Shown piece by piece: positions 8,855 through 17,546 of a DNA stretch of 64,000 bases. Under the pieces are notes generated by a model. That model saw only the letters and a list, made by a program, of their open reading frames with translations. It was not told where the DNA came from and ran no database searches. Origin of the DNA: JBCDHN01 sp964351855 (GTDB lineage Bacteria > Verrucomicrobiota > Verrucomicrobiia > Verrucomicrobiales > DEV007); the NCBI GenBank assembly GCA_964351855.1, contig CAYGQD010000004.1, forward strand, positions 19,882 to 83,881. The letters are read 5' to 3'. The position numbers were made by a program, and so were the translations under genes. The first letter of the stretch is position 1; the number at the start of each line of letters is the position of its first letter.

Positions 8855-9934
8855 ATGCCTACATCTCTCTCTCGTTTCGAAATGCCGAAGCACCTCGTCA
8901 AAGATGACGAGACCGCCACCGAAACTTACGCCAGGTTCACCGCCGAGCCATTCGAAGGTGGTTACGGACACACGATTGGAAACTCCCTACGCCGGGTTTT
9001 ACTTTCTTCGTTGGAAGGCGCATCGATCACTTCTGTCCGAATTGCCGGTGCTCCTCATGAATTTACGTCCCTGCCCGGAGTGGTGGAAGATGTGACGGAG
9101 ATCATCCTGAATCTGAAGAAAATACGGTTCAAGCACTTCGAAAATAAGGATCCCGCCACGATGACCATTTCGGTCGATAAACAGGGCGAAGTCACTGCTG
9201 CGGATATCCAGGAGGTGCAGTATGAGATCGTGAATAAGGATCAGCTGATTTGTACCCTTGACCGCAAGACCAAATTTGAAGCGGATATCGAAGTTCGAGT
9301 TGGTCGAGGATTTAACACCAGCGAAGATAACAAGTATCCTGAAATGCCGATTGGCGTCATTGCGATCGACTCGATTTTCTCACCGGTTCAGCGTGTCCGT
9401 TACGGCGTCGAGGCGACTCGTGTCGGTCAACGGACGGATTATGACAAGCTGGTCGTCGAGATCTGGACGGATGGACGAATCGAGCCGTCGGACGCGCTTC
9501 TCCAGTCTTCTGCGATTCTGCGCCATCACTTGGATGTTTTTGTTCACTACGATGACGATCTGGTTAGCTTCATCGAAGAGAAAGACATCGATACTGAAGA
9601 GAATGCCGAGCTGAAGAAGTTACTCAACATGAGCGTGAACGAGATCGAGCTTTCGGTTCGAGCAGCGAACTGCCTCAACAATGCCAACATCACCACCGTC
9701 GGCCAGTTGGCGATGAAGAGTGAGGCTGAGATGCTGAAGTACCGTAATTTCGGAAAGAAATCCCTCAACGAGATCAAAGAAAAGCTCTCGGAGCTGGGTC
9801 TGTCTCTCGGAATGCAATTTGATCCTGCGCTTCTGGAATCGCCCTATCCATCGCCTCTTCTGGGTGAGCCGAAGCCCCGCTCTGGCGGTTTGACGGATTT
9901 GATCGAAGGAAATCTTGCAAATTACGAAGACTAA
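8855..9934 (+). CDS. rpoA: RNA polymerase alpha subunit
   Basis: Alpha subunit of RNA polymerase, 359 residues. It assembles the core enzyme through its N-terminal domain and contacts promoter UP elements and activators through its C-terminal domain. The N-terminal domain shows the typical FTAEPFEGGYGHTIGNSLRR and LLSSLEGASITSVRI segments; the C-terminal domain begins near residue 255 and contains LSVRAANCLNNANITTVGQL and RNFGKKSLNEIKEKL. The C-terminal tail after QFDP extends about 30 residues beyond the usual end. The start was placed at the ATG at 8855 (MPTSLSRFEMP), because the 42 upstream codons show no alpha-like sequence. The next gene, rplQ, follows after 46 bases. The usual alpha-operon genes rpsM, rpsK and rpsD are not upstream here. 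Confidence 0.97.
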   Translation: MPTSLSRFEMPKHLVKDDETATETYARFTAEPFEGGYGHTIGNSLRRVLLSSLEGASITSVRIAGAPHEFTSLPGVVEDVTEIILNLKKIRFKHFENKDPATMTISVDKQGEVTAADIQEVQYEIVNKDQLICTLDRKTKFEADIEVRVGRGFNTSEDNKYPEMPIGVIAIDSIFSPVQRVRYGVEATRVGQRTDYDKLVVEIWTDGRIEPSDALLQSSAILRHHLDVFVHYDDDLVSFIEEKDIDTEENAELKKLLNMSVNEIELSVRAANCLNNANITTVGQLAMKSEAEMLKYRNFGKKSLNEIKEKLSELGLSLGMQFDPALLESPYPSPLLGEPKPRSGGLTDLIEGNLANYED

Positions 9935-9980
9935 GCTCGATTGCGGGTTCGAATTTTAAACCTGACTGAATTGGAACGTC

Positions 9981-10415
9981 ATGAGACATCGTCGTAAAAC
10001 CGTTAAACTGCAGCGCACGTCTGCGCATCGTCGCTCGCTTCTTGCCAACTTGGCCTGCAGCCTGATTGAGCATGGTCGAATCCGCACCACTCTCGCCAAG
10101 GCAAAGGCCCTCAAGCCGGTTGCCGACAAGATGGTTACCCTCGGAAAGAAGCATGAGATTTCCAAAGAAAAGGGAAAAAATGGTTCTTTCAAGTCGACTC
10201 CGCAGGCTCTTCATGCGCGGCGTCAGGCCCTGGCATTCCTCCGCCAGGAAAGCGCTGTAAAGAAGTTATTTGATGATGTTGCTCCTGCTGCCGCTGGACG
10301 TCAGGGTGGTTATACTCGGGTGATCAAGCTGGGGCCGAGAGCGAGCGATTCCGCTCCCATGGCCTTCGTCGAATGGGTTGATTCTCCGGTTGCGGTCGGG
10401 GAAGAGGATGAGTAG
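9981..10415 (+). CDS. rplQ: 50S ribosomal protein L17
   Basis: Large-subunit ribosomal protein near the exit tunnel, 144 residues (bacterial L17 is usually about 115-130). The N-terminus is canonical: MRHRRKTVKLQRTSAHRRSL, then LIEHGRIRTTLAKAKALKPV. The conserved end GGYTRVIKLGPRASDSAPMA is also present, followed by an acidic tail ending EEDE. The extra length is partly in the middle (KEKGKNGSFKSTPQALHARR) and partly in the tail. Co-transcribed with rpoA and closed by the hairpin at 10454-10491. Confidence 0.97.
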   Translation: MRHRRKTVKLQRTSAHRRSLLANLACSLIEHGRIRTTLAKAKALKPVADKMVTLGKKHEISKEKGKNGSFKSTPQALHARRQALAFLRQESAVKKLFDDVAPAAAGRQGGYTRVIKLGPRASDSAPMAFVEWVDSPVAVGEEDE

Positions 10416-10453
10416 GCCAGTAGTCCCCGCCCATTCTAAACCAAAGTTTCAAA

Positions 10454-10491
10454 AGCGGCTGTCGGACTCAGGTTCGGCTGCCGCTTTTTTT
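10454..10491 (+). terminator. Intrinsic terminator of rpoA-rplQ
   Basis: Hairpin with stem AGCGGC...GTCG against CGGC...GCCGCT (one mismatch and one G-U pair), a 10-base loop and a tract of seven T directly after the stem. It lies 38 bases after the rplQ stop. Confidence 0.85.
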
Positions 10492-10569
10492 GCTCGGGAA
10501 TCGCCAAAACTCAGGAGAATCCTTCTGATGATTCGATGATTCCGAGCGAAACCTTAGTTTCGTTCGGGA

Positions 10570-10968
10570 CTACTGGCTGTCGGCAACCACGGATTGGTCG
10601 GTGACAATTGGCTTTGCGCGCAAGGCCGACGACGTTTCCGAGAGGGGAGAGCTTGTTTGGTCTTGCGTGGAACGGGCGGTAGCAGATTCTGGAATCGTCG
10701 GTGTTTCCTGATGAGGAGCGTTTTCGGTCCTCTCTGGGGAGTGATTCGAAACGGTTTGCGCCTCGCTGGCACCTACGGGAATCAAAGCCTCTGGGGCGAT
10801 CACCGGAGTTTCAGAAAGGATATTCAGGTTCTGAAGCCATGAATTCCAGACCGCTTGCGCCTGGTCTGGTTCAACTGCGTACCGCGGCACGAAATAGGTG
10901 GCGGCGATGAGAACTGCCGCAGCGATCGCGTAAAGAGAGCCGATCCATGGATTTCGTCGCGGTTGCAT
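10570..10968 (-). CDS. Small membrane-anchored protein with disordered tail
   Basis: Protein of 132 residues that I do not recognise. It has a basic N-terminus (MQPRRNPW), one membrane helix (about residues 10-27, GSLYAIAAAVLIAATYFV), a short region VWNSWLQNLNIL, and then about 85 residues rich in Ser, Thr, Pro, Glu and Gln that look disordered. It stands alone between the rplQ terminator and the ammonium transporter gene, on the same strand as the latter. The open frame and the plausible membrane topology support a real gene, but conservation cannot be judged here. Confidence 0.45.
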   Translation of the reverse strand: MQPRRNPWIGSLYAIAAAVLIAATYFVPRYAVEPDQAQAVWNSWLQNLNILSETPVIAPEALIPVGASEAQTVSNHSPERTENAPHQETPTIPESATARSTQDQTSSPLSETSSALRAKPIVTDQSVVADSQ

Positions 10969-11068
10969 TCGAGGTCACGCAAGAGGCTCCAGATTGGCTT
11001 GAAAGTCAATTCTCCAGTCGAGGTTTGCTAGGTAAAAAGTGCAGTTTCACGATTGGAATCGTGTTTTG

Positions 11069-12649
11069 TTAGGACTCTTGGAGATCGAACTCGGGATAGG
11101 CTGTGGTCGAATGTTCGCTGAAATCGAGTCCGGCCGCTTGATCTTCGTCACTGGCCCGAAGTCCCAATCCAATCTCGACCGCTTTGAAGAGCAGAATCCC
11201 GATGAGATAGGCCAATCCGCAAAGGGCAACGATTCCCAACGCTTGATTCAAGAGTGCTTGGACCGAAAACCCGTCCAACCGCAGTGAGGCGGCTAACGTT
11301 CCCCAAATTCCGGCATAGAGATGAACGGGAACGGCACCAACTACATCATCGAGACCACGGTGTTCCAGGAGGACGAAGCCCCACGTGGCAAGCAAACCGG
11401 CGGCGCCTCCGATGAGCAAAGCCGTGAGAGGACTGGCCTGGTCCGCGCAACTCGAAATGGCCACCAGTCCGGCCAGGATACCGTTGAGAGCGAAATTCAG
11501 GTCGCTTTTTCCCCGATGCTTCCAAATCGAAAGGGACGCAAACACAGAGCCGCCTGCCGCCGCGATCGCAAGGTTCACGGAAATATGCCCGATGAGGTTC
11601 AAATGGATTCCGGAAGCGATCGCCTGCCCCAATCCGAGGCCAAACCAGCCAAGCCAAACCAGTAACGTTCCAATGGCGGCCAGAGGTAAGCTATGTCCCG
11701 TGACGATCTTGGGAACGCCTTCTCGACTAAACCGATCCGTTCGGGGGCCTAACACTTTGATCCCCGCCAAAGCAAAGGCTCCTCCGATCCCGTGGATGAC
11801 TGCTGAGCCGCCAAAATCGATGAAGCCCAAGTTCTCCAGCCAGCCCGGGGCGCTTTCAATCCCGAAGCGCGCACCTCGCGAGCCCCAGGCGAACTGCGCT
11901 AGTAAGGGATATACGACCGCAGTAAAAATAAGCATCACCAGGAGATAGTTGCCAAAACGGGTTCGCTCCCCGGTCGCTCCGGAGCAGATGCAGGCGGCTA
12001 ACACGACAAATCCGGTTTGAACCAGCCAAAAACTCCAGGCGGGGCTGTCCGCCGGAAGCTGGAAAATCCAATCGAATCTCACTCCAAACATGAGCGGGAA
12101 ACCCACAAAAACAAACGCTGCCATCCCGATCGAAAGCGTTAAAAGGGACTTCATGACCGCATTGACACCGTTCCGAGCATGGGAAAGGCCGACTTCCCGG
12201 ACGGCGAATCCAATGATCATCAGGAAAATACAGAGTGCCGAAACGAAAAGCCAGAGCGCCGTGGCGGATCCATCTCCGGGTAGCGAAGGGGATGGTAAAG
12301 TGGTGAGAATCGGGGCATCAAAAGCGTCCCGAAAAGATGCGGTGCTTTCGTCCGTCGCATTCGAAAGATTGAGGGGGCGAGTCACCCGTTCTGCTCTCAG
12401 GGTCTCCAACTCCGCTTGAAGGGTGCGAAGCACGATGGCGTTTTCTCGGGCCGATTCGGCTGCGGCTTCCAGTCTTTCGATTTTCGCTTTGAGGTCTCGA
12501 ACTTCTTTGGCGTTCGCTTCGGCGGCCTGCTTATTCTCAAAGACTGCTTGGAGGGATTCCCTCAATTGATCCTGGCTGAGAGTTTCTTGAGCCCAAAGAA
12601 CGGCTGGCATAAAAAACAGCCAAATCAGCGCTATGATTCTACATAACAT
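11069..12649 (-). CDS. amt: Ammonium transporter with N-terminal coiled-coil extension
   Basis: Amt/Rh-family ammonium channel in the inner membrane. Numbering here is from a possible upstream TTG at 12685. The pore hallmarks are present: an Asp-x7-His unit (DFGGSAVIHG, D290 and H298) and the second pore His in VPVHLYAGIWG (H455), equivalent to the twin-His of AmtB. The C-terminal tail GLRASDEDQAAGLDFSEHS matches the GlnK-contacting tail of the family. Unusual is the N-terminus. A signal peptide (MLCRIIALIWLFFMPAVLWA) is followed by a coiled coil of about 70 residues (DLKAKIERLEAAAESARENA) and a linker before the first channel helix near residue 143. I prefer the ATG at 12649, which starts at this signal peptide. 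No glnK/glnB is adjacent. Last gene of a three-gene operon. Confidence 0.92.
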   Translation of the reverse strand: MLCRIIALIWLFFMPAVLWAQETLSQDQLRESLQAVFENKQAAEANAKEVRDLKAKIERLEAAAESARENAIVLRTLQAELETLRAERVTRPLNLSNATDESTASFRDAFDAPILTTLPSPSLPGDGSATALWLFVSALCIFLMIIGFAVREVGLSHARNGVNAVMKSLLTLSIGMAAFVFVGFPLMFGVRFDWIFQLPADSPAWSFWLVQTGFVVLAACICSGATGERTRFGNYLLVMLIFTAVVYPLLAQFAWGSRGARFGIESAPGWLENLGFIDFGGSAVIHGIGGAFALAGIKVLGPRTDRFSREGVPKIVTGHSLPLAAIGTLLVWLGWFGLGLGQAIASGIHLNLIGHISVNLAIAAAGGSVFASLSIWKHRGKSDLNFALNGILAGLVAISSCADQASPLTALLIGGAAGLLATWGFVLLEHRGLDDVVGAVPVHLYAGIWGTLAASLRLDGFSVQALLNQALGIVALCGLAYLIGILLFKAVEIGLGLRASDEDQAAGLDFSEHSTTAYPEFDLQES

Positions 12650-12681
12650 TTCGCGGTGCTGCGGGTTGGAAAACAAGGGTT

Positions 12682-13593
12682 TCAAAGCTCAGCCTGTGGG
12701 CGGTCAAGGAGATCAGATAGTTCTGAACGAATGCGTTCTCGTTTGATCCGGTCCGGTATTCTGTTCGACACAGCATATCCTATCTCTTCAAATTGAAGAG
12801 GTGAAGGTTGTTCTCCATAAATAGCGTGTTTGGTCTTTAACTCGTGATTGAGAAACATCGTGACCGTTGAACGATTCATCACCTTCCCCAAGATACGAGT
12901 CAGTTCTTTGCGATATTGCTCCCAAGACAGGTTGAATTCGTCCGCTTCTTTGAGAACGGGCGGTTGGGGAGCGGTTTCCTGGAATTTTTCTGGCTGCTGA
13001 GGCTTCGGGAAGGCCTCTGAAGCTGCCAACGATTCGTTGGTAGCATCTGCCTCTGCCTCCTCAGGTAAGCGATCGACGTGAATGTCTGGCACCGCTTCAG
13101 CCACGGCATTCACAGAGGTCGGATCAACCGCCAGTTGTTCGTCGGTCAAGGCTCGGCTTCTCCAGACTTCCGGGAGCTTCAGTTGGAGATCGGAGCGGGA
13201 AATCGCCGCTGATTGGTCGGTTTTTGCCGCTTGGCCGCGTTCGATGCGATCCAGATCATCCAGAAAGAAGTGCCCGGTGCGGCAGACCTCGTCCGTGTCC
13301 TCCGGATTGCTATGGAGAATCAGGAGCCGATAGTCTTTGAGCGCGATCAAGGCGACATTCCCGCCATCGTAACCCAAAACAATCTCCATCGCGTTCCGAC
13401 CCTGTTGGCTGTAGGACTGGATCATCCCGTCCATAATTTCGCTGAGGAGCTCAAAACGGTCTTTGGGCAGGGCGATCCGATTGAGAAGGACCGTTGACTT
13501 CCGCGCCAGACAGATCCCGCGAACTCCGTTGATTTGCTCAATGGGAGCCACGCTTCTCGTCAACTCGGCTTCGGTAAAACTGGCGCTCGTCAT
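12682..13593 (-). CDS. Roadblock/LC7-like protein with C-terminal helical domain
   Basis: Protein of 303 residues. Residues about 10-110 have the strand-helix pattern of a Roadblock/LC7 fold (GVRGICLARKSTVLLNRIAL, a helix with FELLSEIMDGMIQSY, then EIVLGYDGGNVALIALKDYR and LLILHSN). Such modules act as small-GTPase or signalling platforms in bacteria. A variable Glu/Pro/Ala-rich linker (about 140-225) leads to a helical C-terminal domain (EQYRKELTRILGKVMNRSTV). Its stop overlaps a possible TTG start of the ammonium transporter (12685), and its ATG follows the stop of the upstream gene without a gap (TGAATG), so the three genes are translationally coupled. The fold call is from pattern only, and a link to ammonium uptake is inferred from the operon. 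Confidence 0.6.
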   Translation of the reverse strand: MTSASFTEAELTRSVAPIEQINGVRGICLARKSTVLLNRIALPKDRFELLSEIMDGMIQSYSQQGRNAMEIVLGYDGGNVALIALKDYRLLILHSNPEDTDEVCRTGHFFLDDLDRIERGQAAKTDQSAAISRSDLQLKLPEVWRSRALTDEQLAVDPTSVNAVAEAVPDIHVDRLPEEAEADATNESLAASEAFPKPQQPEKFQETAPQPPVLKEADEFNLSWEQYRKELTRILGKVMNRSTVTMFLNHELKTKHAIYGEQPSPLQFEEIGYAVSNRIPDRIKRERIRSELSDLLDRPQAEL

Positions 13594-13923
13594 TCAGTCC
13601 GTTGTCAGAAGAGCGATCGCTTCGGAATAGGGGAGTCGGCGGTCTACCAGGAGACCTTTAAGCGCGCTGGGATCGACGTCTTGATCGCCCAAAAAACGAA
13701 ACGCCATCGATTTCCCTTCGTCCGATACCGTTCCGTGCGAGATGCTGGTCATCCCCAGTTTTGCTCCCAGAGCCTGAGCGTAAAGTTGTAGTTGCGTGAG
13801 TTCGGCGGCGAAATCTTCGGTGTCCTGTTGCCCGCTAGAACCCTTTACCATTTCGTTTTCTACGTGAAAAAATCGAATGGGTGCAGTGTGGAGAGATGGA
13901 TCGGTGGATGGGCGGCGACGCAT
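13594..13923 (-). CDS. Small unknown protein, first gene of the amt operon
   Basis: I do not recognise this protein. The core (ELTQLQLYAQALGAKLGMTS, SMAFRFLGDQDVDPSALKGL, RRLPYSEAIALLTTD) looks like an alpha/beta domain of about 80 residues and may belong to the same signalling set as the Roadblock-like protein behind it. The start is uncertain: GTG at 13971, ATG at 13923 (used here, MRRRPSTD) and ATG at 13851 are all possible, and none has a good ribosome-binding site. An imperfect palindrome at 14056-14083 lies upstream. Confidence 0.5.
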   Translation of the reverse strand: MRRRPSTDPSLHTAPIRFFHVENEMVKGSSGQQDTEDFAAELTQLQLYAQALGAKLGMTSISHGTVSDEGKSMAFRFLGDQDVDPSALKGLLVDRRLPYSEAIALLTTD

Positions 13924-14055
13924 GACCAAGCTGCCGATAGTAAGTTTCGAAGCACGCGATTGTAAATCCACTTTTGTGGATTGTTCGGAAAAGAAAGAAG
14001 AATGGGTTCTTCTCGATGAGCCAACCGGACGCGAGCCATCCCAAATTGAATGATC

Positions 14056-14083
14056 GAATTCCCGATTTCCTAAATTGGGATTC
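14056..14083. promoter_or_regulatory. Imperfect palindrome upstream of the amt operon
   Basis: GAATTCCCGATTT, a three-base centre (CCT), then AAATTGGGATTC: the arms pair apart from one bulge and one wobble. It lies 85-160 bases before the possible starts of the first operon gene and also after the photolyase gene has ended. It could be an operator or a weak hairpin; no T-tract follows in either direction that would make it a good terminator. The rest of 13972-14194 shows nothing else. Confidence 0.3.
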
Positions 14084-14194
14084 TAAAAATCCTTAAGTTT
14101 ACGGCTGGTTGCGAGGCGTTCTATCAATCAACCGCTTGAAGGAGTTTTCTTGAACTGAATCCAAGACCGAAAGGATTTTACCGGACGCTTTAAG

Positions 14195-15619
14195 CTACTT
14201 GCCTATCGCCTCCTTGTGCTGCTTGAACATCGCCAGGCAACGTTCGCGCTCTTCGCTGTGATGAACGATCGGGACCGGGTATCTTTTGGCGACCGATTCT
14301 CCGGATGCCGGTTGGGTGTAGAGCCGCTTTGAATCGACCCCTGCCAGCTCCGGCACCCACTCGCGAATGTAGTTTCCTTCCGGATCGTAACTCTTCGTCT
14401 GGGTCCAAGGGTTTTGAATCCGGAAATAAGGTGCCGCATCCGCGCCAACACCAGCGGACCACTGCCAACCGCCGTTATTGCTTGCGTTCTCTCCATCTAC
14501 CAATCGTTGCATAAAGATTTTCTCTCCTTCACGCCAATCGATGTGGAGATCCTTAGTCAGAAACATCGCCACGATCATGCGGACACGATTGTGCATGAAT
14601 CCGGTTTGGTTGAGTTCACGCATTCCCGCATCCACGATGGGAAACCCCGTGGTTCCATCGCACCAACGATCAAAGCGCTCACCGGGTTCGTCCCAAGGGA
14701 GTCCACGCCACTGGGGATTAAACTCCACTTCGAAAACCTCCGGCCAATGGGCTAAGACCGCAATGTAGAACTCCCGCCAGGCCAGTTCTCCCACAAACAT
14801 GCCAAAGCTGTCTCTGGCGCTGGGGGAATTCGCCTGACTTGAGGCTTCGCTGACACGTTGGTAGAGTTCACGAATCGAAATCAGCCCAAAGCGCAGGTCT
14901 TGACCGAGGCGAGACGTCGTTCGGCCAAATGGAGTGTTGCGATTCGCTCCGTAGTTCAAAATGGGGCCCGCGATGGCTTCTTTGAGTCGTAATCGAGCGG
15001 CTTTTTCTCCGGGTTTGAGGATCGCCACGCTGGTTTCCGGGAGTTTCCAAGTCGCCAATGTCGGACAGGGCAGAGAGGAAATCTCGCCGGGCGTTCGAAA
15101 AGACTTGGCGACCGCTCCCGGGGTCTGCTTTTCGAGTCCTCTCCAATTTCGACCGTAGGGGGAATAGACGCGGTAGGGAGATCCGCCTCCCGTGAGGACT
15201 TCATCAGCCTCATGCAAGACATGATCTTTGAATCCGAAAGTTTGAACCCCAATTTTCCCGCATTCTTCGGCCAACTGCCTCTCCTGCGCCTTGCCGAATG
15301 GATCAGGATCGCGATTGTAGAAAATCGCTTCGGCGTTGGTCTCCCGGGCGAGTCGCAAAAGTTCTGCGCAAGCATTTCCCCGCCGAAATACCAAGGCTCC
15401 ATCAAATGTTTCCAGATTCCGCTGCAGAGACTCCAGACAACCGCAGAGAAACGCCTGCCGGGGTGGTCCTGTCCAGGCATGGTTCCCCTCCCAGGAACTG
15501 ATGACGTAGGTCGGAATGACGTTTTCGCTGGCGGAACAGGCTGCGTTCAGTGCGGTATTATCCGTGAGACGAAGATCCCGGCGAAACCAGTGAAGAACGC
15601 GGCGAAATGGCTTGGGCAT
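14195..15619 (-). CDS. phr: Deoxyribodipyrimidine photolyase
   Basis: Cytoplasmic flavoprotein that repairs UV-induced cyclobutane pyrimidine dimers with blue light. Its 474 residues match class I CPD photolyases. The N-terminal antenna domain begins with LHWFRRDLRLTDNTAL. The FAD-binding domain shows MFVGELAWREFYIAVLAHWP, TGFPIVDAGMRELNQTGFMH, NRVRMIVAMFLTKDLHIDW and the signature NNGGWQWSAGVGADAAPYFR followed by RIQNPWTQ. Together these contain the FAD contacts and the Trp-rich lesion-binding and electron-transfer region. It follows the sulfatase gene on the same strand after a gap of 36 bases, so it may be co-transcribed. A cryptochrome role cannot be excluded from sequence, but the lesion-binding motifs favour repair. 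Confidence 0.95.
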   Translation of the reverse strand: MPKPFRRVLHWFRRDLRLTDNTALNAACSASENVIPTYVISSWEGNHAWTGPPRQAFLCGCLESLQRNLETFDGALVFRRGNACAELLRLARETNAEAIFYNRDPDPFGKAQERQLAEECGKIGVQTFGFKDHVLHEADEVLTGGGSPYRVYSPYGRNWRGLEKQTPGAVAKSFRTPGEISSLPCPTLATWKLPETSVAILKPGEKAARLRLKEAIAGPILNYGANRNTPFGRTTSRLGQDLRFGLISIRELYQRVSEASSQANSPSARDSFGMFVGELAWREFYIAVLAHWPEVFEVEFNPQWRGLPWDEPGERFDRWCDGTTGFPIVDAGMRELNQTGFMHNRVRMIVAMFLTKDLHIDWREGEKIFMQRLVDGENASNNGGWQWSAGVGADAAPYFRIQNPWTQTKSYDPEGNYIREWVPELAGVDSKRLYTQPASGESVAKRYPVPIVHHSEERERCLAMFKQHKEAIGK

Positions 15620-15655
15620 GGAGAGCGGCTACGGTTCGGGGGACGAGAACGATGC

Positions 15656-17503
15656 CTAGGGAATTTTTCCTTTCAGATACTCGATTCGCCGCTCGACTTC
15701 CCCTTTGCTAGCTTTCAGTTGGTTGAAGTCAAACTCGAAGGGAAGCGGATCAAGAGTTCGATCGTGGAAGAACACCACTGTATTGAGGGTCAAGAGGGCT
15801 TCTAACGGATGGTCGGTTTGAATCAAAATGTCAGCGAGAATGGGGCGAGGATCGCCTGCTCCCGTGATCCCCAGAAATTCCGCCGCCCGTAGGCGAACCA
15901 TTCGTTCGGGATCTTGGAGCAGCGATTCGATTTCGGGCAGCAGGGGCAGCGCCTGTGGGCCAAACGAACTAGAGGCGTTGGCTCCCCAGTATCGAATCCA
16001 GGGATTGGGACTCGTCAAGGCTTGTTGGAGTTTTTGCTTCGCTTCGGCGAACGGTAACAGACAGAGATCCGCCGTATCGACGAGTTCAGCAATCTCGGTT
16101 TGATGGCGTTGACCAAAATCGATCGCTTGGTCAAACGCTTGGTCGTAAAGGACGCTCTCGGGATAGAAACTGAGATCAGGCAGGCTCTTGACGGTCTTTC
16201 GGAGTTCTTCCCGAAGCGTGATCAAGACTTCAGAGTGTTCCGGAGAAGCCGCGAGATTGTGGACTTCGTCAGGATCGGATTCCAGATCATAGAGCGCCTC
16301 AGCCGATTTTGGCTGGAAGAATTGGCTCTGAACTTCGCTGAGTTTACCGGCGTGATAAAGGTCACGCCATTCGGCATAAGCGAGCATCTTGTATCGATAG
16401 TTGTTCTGTAAGCCATCAGGTAAGAAGGGCTGATAGTTCCTGATATATTTGAACTTCCCTTTTCGAATCGAACGGCAGAAATCGTATTTCTCGTCAAACC
16501 GATCCGCGTAGCCAAACGACGTGTCGCGAGCGTTGACTTCTTCCATGGAGATGTTTGGTCCGAGGAAGGGTTTACCATCTACTTGTTCCGGAACCTTCAG
16601 ACCGGCGAGATGGAGGAGAGTCGGGCCGAAATCAATGAAACTCACAAATCCGTTGACTTCGGACCCCGCCGCCTCATCGACCAAGTGACGGAAATTCTTC
16701 GGGATTCGGACGATGAGAGGAATGTGAAGCCCCGATTCGTAGATATAACCTTTGCTGCGTGGAAGAACGCCTCCGTGATCGCCAAAATAGAAAATGAAGG
16801 TGTCTTCGAGAAGTCTCTCGGCTTCGAGTTCAGCGACCACCTTTCCCACGTTCTGATCGATCACTTGAATACGATCGAGATATCGAGCGTGGGTGTAGCG
16901 GAATAGTTCCGTGTCGGGATGATATTCAGCTAGCTGGATGGGTTCAGCCTTAGCGGTATTCGTCTGCTGTTCCCGTTGTTTCTGATCAAAGTGGAGAGAG
17001 CTTTCATGGGATTCTCCGAAGCTCTGCATATGGAAAAACGGCTGTTCAGGGGAAGGACGATTTCTCCAAGTCGCTTTCTTCGAAGAATCGTTCCAGACGT
17101 TTTCGCCTTCGATCGTGTTGTAGTCTTTTTTGCTATTGTTGGTGGTATAATAGCCCGCCTCATTCAAATACGCTGGAAACATGCGGAGGCCAGGTGGCAT
17201 CGCCGCGAGTTTGGAGCGCCGATGAAATTGGGTGCCAATTCTGGGGCCATAACATGAAGTCGCCAAGGTCGTTCGGGCGACGGAACAGACCGGGCTATTT
17301 GAAAACGCGTGGCGGAAGATCAGGCCTTCGGCGGCCAGCGCTTCCAGATTTGGAGTTGGTGCTCCGCCGGGATCAAAGAGCTGGAGATAGTGTTTGGAAT
17401 TGTCCTCGGATACGAGCCAGACGAAATTGGGGTGGGCGGCAGTCGCCGATCCTGCAACGAAGAGCACTAGGAGTAGGAGGAGTAGGGTTTTAGAGAGATT
17501 CAC
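15656..17503 (-). CDS. Secreted sulfatase with C-terminal HEAT-like region
   Basis: Type I (formylglycine-dependent) sulfatase of 615 residues with a signal peptide (MNLSKTLLLLLLVLFVAGSA, cleavage near TAA) starting at a GTG. Metal-site segments include WLVSEDNS near residue 30, YFGDHGG (the DHG motif) and KGKFKYIRNY. The modification site is PVCSVARTTL (C73), where the usual Pro or Ala two positions after Cys is Val. NNSKKDYNT near residue 120 is typical of heparan/N-sulfatase-like members in PVC bacteria. After about residue 460 the sequence turns helical (PWIRYWGANASSSFGPQALP, RMVRLRAAEFLGITGAG), resembling HEAT repeats. It lies between the PVC cytochrome gene and the photolyase with gaps of 43 and 36 bases. 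Breakdown of sulfated polysaccharides is likely; the substrate is unknown. Confidence 0.92.
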   Translation of the reverse strand: MNLSKTLLLLLLVLFVAGSATAAHPNFVWLVSEDNSKHYLQLFDPGGAPTPNLEALAAEGLIFRHAFSNSPVCSVARTTLATSCYGPRIGTQFHRRSKLAAMPPGLRMFPAYLNEAGYYTTNNSKKDYNTIEGENVWNDSSKKATWRNRPSPEQPFFHMQSFGESHESSLHFDQKQREQQTNTAKAEPIQLAEYHPDTELFRYTHARYLDRIQVIDQNVGKVVAELEAERLLEDTFIFYFGDHGGVLPRSKGYIYESGLHIPLIVRIPKNFRHLVDEAAGSEVNGFVSFIDFGPTLLHLAGLKVPEQVDGKPFLGPNISMEEVNARDTSFGYADRFDEKYDFCRSIRKGKFKYIRNYQPFLPDGLQNNYRYKMLAYAEWRDLYHAGKLSEVQSQFFQPKSAEALYDLESDPDEVHNLAASPEHSEVLITLREELRKTVKSLPDLSFYPESVLYDQAFDQAIDFGQRHQTEIAELVDTADLCLLPFAEAKQKLQQALTSPNPWIRYWGANASSSFGPQALPLLPEIESLLQDPERMVRLRAAEFLGITGAGDPRPILADILIQTDHPLEALLTLNTVVFFHDRTLDPLPFEFDFNQLKASKGEVERRIEYLKGKIP

Positions 17504-17546
17504 CCTTCACCCTGGACACTGGCAACCTCATTTCAAGCGCGGAGTC

